Shown here: positions 13,215 through 16,750 of the stretch, piece after piece
Layout of the letters: each line of letters opens with the position of its first letter
How positions within the stretch are numbered: position 1 is the first letter of the stretch
NCBI GenBank assembly: GCA_902461025.1
Contig: CABPWC010000022.1
Span: 1-16,750, forward strand
Source of the DNA: an uncultured Streptococcus sp.
GTDB taxonomy: Bacteria > Bacillota > Bacilli > Lactobacillales > Streptococcaceae
DNA length: 16,750 bases
Direction of reading: 5' to 3'
Notes under the pieces: model-generated
Database searches by the model: none
Told to the model about the DNA's origin: nothing
What the model saw: only the letters and a program-made list of their open reading frames with translations
Translations under genes and position numbers: made by a program

Positions 13215-14438
13215 ATGAACTATCCAACACTACTAGAACGCTTCTTGACATACGTCAAAGTCAACACACGTTCAGACGAAAATTCTACTACTACACCAAG
13301 CACTCAGAGTCAAGTAGACTTTGCTACTAATGTCCTCATCCCAGAAATGAAACGTGTCGGTTTGCAAAATGTCTATTATTTGCCAAACGGTTTTGCTATC
13401 GGTACTCTTCCAGCTAACGATCCAAGTTTAACTCGCAAGATTGGTTTTATCTCCCACATGGATACGGCAGATTTTAATGCTGAAGGTGTCAATCCACAAG
13501 TTATTGAAAACTATGACGGTGGGGTTATCGAACTTGGCATTTCTGGTTTCAAGCTAGATCCAGCTGATTTTAAGAGCTTAGAAAAATATCATGAACAGAC
13601 ATTGATTACTACTGATGGAACTACCCTTCTCGGTGCTGATGATAAATCTGGTATCGCCGAAATCATGACAGCTATCGAATACTTGACTGCTCATCCTGCA
13701 ATTAAGCACTGCGAAATTCGTGTTGGCTTTGGACCTGATGAGGAGATTGGTGTTGGTGCCAATAAATTTGATGCAGAAGATTTCGATGTCGACTTTGCTT
13801 ATACAGTTGACGGTGGACCTCTTGGTGAACTTCAATACGAAACCTTCTCCGCGGCAGGTGCAGAACTTCACTTCCAAGGTCGTAATGTACACCCTGGAAC
13901 TGCTAAGGGACAAATGGTTAACGCTCTTCAGTTGGCAATTGAATTCCACAACCAACTCCCAGCTGGTAACCGCCCTGAATTGACTGAGGGCTATCAAGGT
14001 TTCTACCATCTCATGGATGTATCTGGTAGTGTTGAGGAAGCGCGTGCTAGCTATATCATTCGTGACTTCGAAAAAGAAAACTTTGAAGCGCGTAAAGTTG
14101 CTATGCAAGCTATCGCTAATAAGATGAACCAAGAACTTGGTAGCGATCGTGTAACCTTGACTTTGACAGACCAGTATTACAACATGAAAGAAGTCATTGA
14201 AAAGGATATGACACCAGTAACCATTGCCAAAGCGGTTATGGAAGACCTTGATATCACACCTATTATCGAGCCTATCCGTGGAGGAACAGATGGTTCTAAG
14301 ATTTCCTTTATGGGAATTCCAACGCCGAATATCTTCGCTGGCGGTGAAAACATGCATGGCCGTTTTGAATATGTCAGCCTTCAAACAATGGAACGTGCAG
14401 TTGATACCATCATTGGTATCGTATCTTACAAAGACTAA
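13215..14438 (+). CDS. pepT: Peptidase T (tripeptide aminopeptidase)
   Basis: PepT removes the N-terminal residue from tripeptides in the cytoplasm after oligopeptide uptake. It is a zinc enzyme of family M20B. The 407-residue protein shows ERFLTYVKVNTRSDENSTT (8-26), ISHMDTADF with metal ligand His81 (79-87), GADDKSGIAE with a bridging Asp (140-149), GPDEEIGVGA with the catalytic Glu pair (173-182) and YTVDGGP (196-202). The C-terminal GGTDGSKISFMG and GGENMHGRFEY carry the last metal ligand. Two start codons are adjacent; the second (13215) is preferred because GGAG ends five bases before it but only two before the first (13212). It has its own promoter and ends in a terminator shared with the converging pht gene. 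Confidence 0.96.
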   Translation: MNYPTLLERFLTYVKVNTRSDENSTTTPSTQSQVDFATNVLIPEMKRVGLQNVYYLPNGFAIGTLPANDPSLTRKIGFISHMDTADFNAEGVNPQVIENYDGGVIELGISGFKLDPADFKSLEKYHEQTLITTDGTTLLGADDKSGIAEIMTAIEYLTAHPAIKHCEIRVGFGPDEEIGVGANKFDAEDFDVDFAYTVDGGPLGELQYETFSAAGAELHFQGRNVHPGTAKGQMVNALQLAIEFHNQLPAGNRPELTEGYQGFYHLMDVSGSVEEARASYIIRDFEKENFEARKVAMQAIANKMNQELGSDRVTLTLTDQYYNMKEVIEKDMTPVTIAKAVMEDLDITPIIEPIRGGTDGSKISFMGIPTPNIFAGGENMHGRFEYVSLQTMERAVDTIIGIVSYKD

Positions 14439-14466
14439 AAAAGAAGTAGCAATGCTACTTCTTTTT
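14438..14466. terminator. Bidirectional terminator shared by pepT and pht
   Basis: AAAAAGAAGTAGC (14438-14450) pairs perfectly with GCTACTTCTTTTT (14454-14466), 13 base pairs around a three-base AAT loop. Each strand ends its hairpin in a T run. The stem begins at the last base of the pepT stop codon and ends inside the pht stop codon (14467-14465), so the two converging genes share one compact terminator. Confidence 0.9.
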
Positions 14467-16750
14467 AATTTACTTCTTTGTCACTTGTTTCAGGACTTGT
14501 AGTAGTTGAATGTGAACTTGATTCTTCACTTGTTACTTCGGTGCTAGCTTGACCTGGTGTTTCTTGTTTTGCTTCAACAGGTGTTTCTTGACTTGGCGTT
14601 GCTTTAGATCTAAGCTCTTGATTTAACAAGACTATTTCTTGGGCAACTGCTAGAAGAGCCTGCTTATCCTTACTTGCTGCTGCTAGTTTATCAAACAGAG
14701 CATCTACTTTTTCAAAGTCAGCATCTGAACCATTATTCATCTCCAAATAGCTATGGAGAGCAATGACTCCGTTATAGAGTTTTTGGTAAAGAACTAAAAC
14801 CTCTGGGTCTTGTTTCGAATTATCACGTTCATTTTGGATTGTTAGTGAAATACGTTTCAAAAGATCTTGGACCTGTGTATTTAATTCATCAAGGTCTGCG
14901 TCTTCTTTCTCCAAAGCAGCCTTCAGATTTTTCACTTCGTCAGAGAGTGAAGCTTTAACCCCTTCCTCATTGACTTGATTCACTAATTCTTCAGCTTTTG
15001 TTAGTAACTCTTCTACTTGCCCTTTTAAGACATGATTACTTTGTTCCTCAGGTTTAATATCATCATACAAACCTTTCAAGAACTCATAGACTGCAGTTTT
15101 AGCACTATGGCCATCCACTTTTTCTGTATCTAAGATTGTTTCAGAAGCCTTGCTTGCAACTGGCTCATTTTTCAGTGCTTCCTCTACTTCCAGTTTTGTT
15201 TGGTAGATCTCTGGGAAGAGTTTGTTCAAGTCAGTTGCCTTAAGGAAGGATTGTGACTGATAAAGTGTCCAAGTTAGGTTGGCAACTTTATCTCGTAACT
15301 TGTCATTTAAGCGACCGTCAGATAGATGTTGGTAGAAATACTTGATGTATTCTACAGTTGTAACTCCAGTACGGTCATTAAAATCTTGCAAAGCTTGTAA
15401 TTTAGCTTCGACTGCATCTAAACCTGCTTCATCTTGGGCTAGTTTATTTTCTTGAAGCTGAGTCAATAAATCCTTCTTAGGAAGTCCATAAGCATCTGTG
15501 TCTAAGGTATTAATCTTATCTACTAAAGCTTGATATTTCTTGTCTAAAGGACTGATTTCTGTTGGTTTGACACTAGAATCAATATGAATATACTGCTTGT
15601 CAAACAAATCCAAAGCTGCCAAATATCCTGCAGTTGAGTTGGTTGAGAGTTTCTTCATATTTTCAGAGAATTGCCCCAAAGCAAGCTCAATCTGTCTTTG
15701 CAGACTTGGCTTATCTTTGTAAAGTTCACGACTTTCTGCGAGAAGTTGATCAACCTTATACTGTACTGCTTTTTCATCAAAAGCACCAGGTTGGTAAGTT
15801 GACTGTAATGCAGGAATTTTGTTTTTTAAAGCGACTTCATAACCTTTAGTTTGAACTTTGATGTAGTGGTTATGGTCTCCATGAGGAATGACGAAACTAC
15901 CATTTTCAACCTGCAAACTATATGGAGAGACTCCATCACGTAGAGCGGTTGTATAGAGCTCATTTAGAAAATCAAGCTCTGCATCACCTGTTTGAAGCGG
16001 AATACGAACGTGTTCCTTACGAACGGCGTAAGGGTGAATGTGAGTTGGATCATAAGCTTGGTCTGGATTACCAAATACAAAGAATCCATTTGAAATTCTG
16101 ATAGCTTCAAGAGGAACGCCATATGTTTTAGAAATATAAGCTATTTTTTCTTCATCGCTGGCATCTCGAGAGAAACTTTCAACCGTCTTGGCAAGAGGTT
16201 TAACAGGTTCTGTCTGCTGATGGCCATGAAGATGGTCTTGTGCAGCCTTAATCTGCTCTGCTGATAAATCTTTCTTAAAGAAATAATGGGCATGGTCTCC
16301 ATGTGAAACTACAAAACCTTGCTCATCTTCACTTATCACTCGGTCAGCATCGAATCCGTGATCGTGGTCTTCACCATGGTGATGATCATGCCCGTCTTCA
16401 TCATGGTGCTCATCTGATGGATTAGGTTTAACTTCGGTTTTACCTTTCAAGTGTTCCTGAGCTTCTTTAATCTGTTGAGCCGTTAAATCTTTCTTGTAAA
16501 AATAATGATTGTGGTCTCCATGTGAAACTACAAAACCTTGCTCATCTTCACTTATCACTCGGTCAGCATCGAATCCGTGATCGTGGTCTTCACCATGGTG
16601 ATGATCATGCCCGTCTTCATCATGGTGCTCATCTGATGGATTAGGTTTAACTTCGGTTTTACCTTTCAAGTGTTCCTGAGCTTCTTTAATCTGTTGAGCC
16701 GTTAAATCTTTCTTGTAAAAATAATGATTGTGGTCTCCATGTGAAACTAC
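14465..16750 (-). CDS. Pneumococcal-type histidine triad (Pht) surface protein, 5'-truncated by the window
   Basis: The visible 761 residues are the C-terminal part; the frame stays open to the right edge, so signal peptide and start lie outside. Pht proteins are exported, bind zinc through HxxHxH triads and aid zinc capture with AdcAII; complement factor H binding is also described. Four triads are visible, HGDHNHY or HGDHAHY, at about 4, 77, 150 and 290 of the partial chain. The N-terminal part consists of 73-residue repeats identical at the DNA level, each with a His/Asp/Glu-rich linker (DEHHDEDGHDHHHGEDHDHG). The triad plus 'DPTHIHPYAVRKEHVRIPL' stretch is typical of the family. The rest is long, charged and helical, ending in a Ser/Thr/Glu/Pro tail without LPxTG. 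The phtD/phtE assignment cannot be settled. The family is usually AdcR-controlled, but the promoter is not in view. Confidence 0.92.
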   Translation of the reverse strand, partial: VVSHGDHNHYFYKKDLTAQQIKEAQEHLKGKTEVKPNPSDEHHDEDGHDHHHGEDHDHGFDADRVISEDEQGFVVSHGDHNHYFYKKDLTAQQIKEAQEHLKGKTEVKPNPSDEHHDEDGHDHHHGEDHDHGFDADRVISEDEQGFVVSHGDHAHYFFKKDLSAEQIKAAQDHLHGHQQTEPVKPLAKTVESFSRDASDEEKIAYISKTYGVPLEAIRISNGFFVFGNPDQAYDPTHIHPYAVRKEHVRIPLQTGDAELDFLNELYTTALRDGVSPYSLQVENGSFVIPHGDHNHYIKVQTKGYEVALKNKIPALQSTYQPGAFDEKAVQYKVDQLLAESRELYKDKPSLQRQIELALGQFSENMKKLSTNSTAGYLAALDLFDKQYIHIDSSVKPTEISPLDKKYQALVDKINTLDTDAYGLPKKDLLTQLQENKLAQDEAGLDAVEAKLQALQDFNDRTGVTTVEYIKYFYQHLSDGRLNDKLRDKVANLTWTLYQSQSFLKATDLNKLFPEIYQTKLEVEEALKNEPVASKASETILDTEKVDGHSAKTAVYEFLKGLYDDIKPEEQSNHVLKGQVEELLTKAEELVNQVNEEGVKASLSDEVKNLKAALEKEDADLDELNTQVQDLLKRISLTIQNERDNSKQDPEVLVLYQKLYNGVIALHSYLEMNNGSDADFEKVDALFDKLAAASKDKQALLAVAQEIVLLNQELRSKATPSQETPVEAKQETPGQASTEVTSEESSSHSTTTSPETSDKEVN
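16293..16750. repeat. Perfect in-frame tandem repeat in pht, 219-bp period
   Basis: Bases 16293-16531 are identical to 16512-16750 by reading, so the period is 219 bp (73 codons) and the repeat covers at least 2.1 units before the window ends. The unit encodes one HGDHNHYFYKKDL triad segment, an AQQIKEAQEHLKG helix and a His-rich linker. Left of 16293 the same unit continues in a diverged form (HGDHAHYFFKKDLSAEQIKAA). The total copy number lies outside the window. Confidence 0.92.

Noticed and set aside
13578..14384. Long antisense open frame (268 codons) opposite pepT
   Set aside because: It lies wholly inside pepT, has no ribosome site and its Ser/Phe/His-rich translation is typical of antisense frames of a conserved gene.
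14465..16669. Start of the pht gene inside the window at 16669
   Set aside because: That codon is a TTG (Leu) within the repeat unit, without a ribosome site or signal peptide. The frame continues past the window edge.
16293..16750. Regular repeats as a CRISPR array
   Set aside because: The units are 219 bp, in frame and coding, with no short repeat-spacer pattern. They are protein repeats.
1..16750. A novel defence, toxin-antitoxin or biosynthetic system
   Set aside because: Almost every gene belongs to a known housekeeping or surface-protein family. Apart from the DUF1002 gene and small remnants, nothing unassigned is clustered in a way that suggests a new system.

Overview
The window reads as the core chromosome of a mitis-group Streptococcus (S. 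mitis, S. oralis, S. infantis or S. pneumoniae type). The reasons are the AT-rich sequence, the extended -10 promoters (TGnTATAAT-like), the histidine-triad (Pht) protein, the pneumococcal-type PvaA homologue, and a gene order that, as I recall it, follows the pneumococcal stretch from pht and pepT through glyA to rlmCD. No tRNA, rRNA, CRISPR array or intact mobile element is visible.

Layout. Positions 1-184 (minus) hold the start of a membrane protein of probable CPBP type. Positions 185-533 are gene-free. They hold its weak promoter, an intrinsic terminator, a decayed second copy of the 3' end of an rlmCD-like gene, and a perfect 11-bp inverted repeat. Next, all on the minus strand, come rlmCD (534-1892), a secreted DUF1002 protein behind a probable CiaR site (1967-2941), and a long compact operon. 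Read in transcription order from 9886 down to 3023, the operon is tdk, a GNAT acetyltransferase, prfA, prmC, a Sua5/TsaC-type synthase, a second GNAT acetyltransferase, glyA, an NdpA-like nucleoid protein and a PvaA-like lysozyme-fold protein. Divergent from tdk are a 60-residue tautomerase (10009-10191) and mnmE (10306-11679). A small repeat element with TGGGACA ends (11718-11885) follows. Then come a lone ferrochelatase (minus, 11966-13060), pepT (plus, 13215-14438) and the 3' part of a pht gene (minus, from 14465 past the window edge).

How the genes fit together. The operon is largely a translation and one-carbon set. PrmC methylates the GGQ glutamine of RF1 (prfA). The Sua5-type enzyme starts t6A synthesis on tRNA. 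GlyA makes 5,10-methylene-THF, the one-carbon donor that MnmE uses to modify U34 of tRNA. Tdk salvages thymidine. RlmCD methylates 23S rRNA. The DUF1002 and PvaA-like proteins are cell-envelope products at the promoter-distal end. The Pht protein is a surface zinc-binding protein.

I see no convincing previously undescribed system. The points most worth checking are the duplicated rlmCD 3' end next to what is an island site in pneumococcus, the perfect 219-bp repeats in pht, the probable CiaR site, the promoter embedded against a terminator upstream of rlmCD, and the C-terminal tail of the orphan ferrochelatase.
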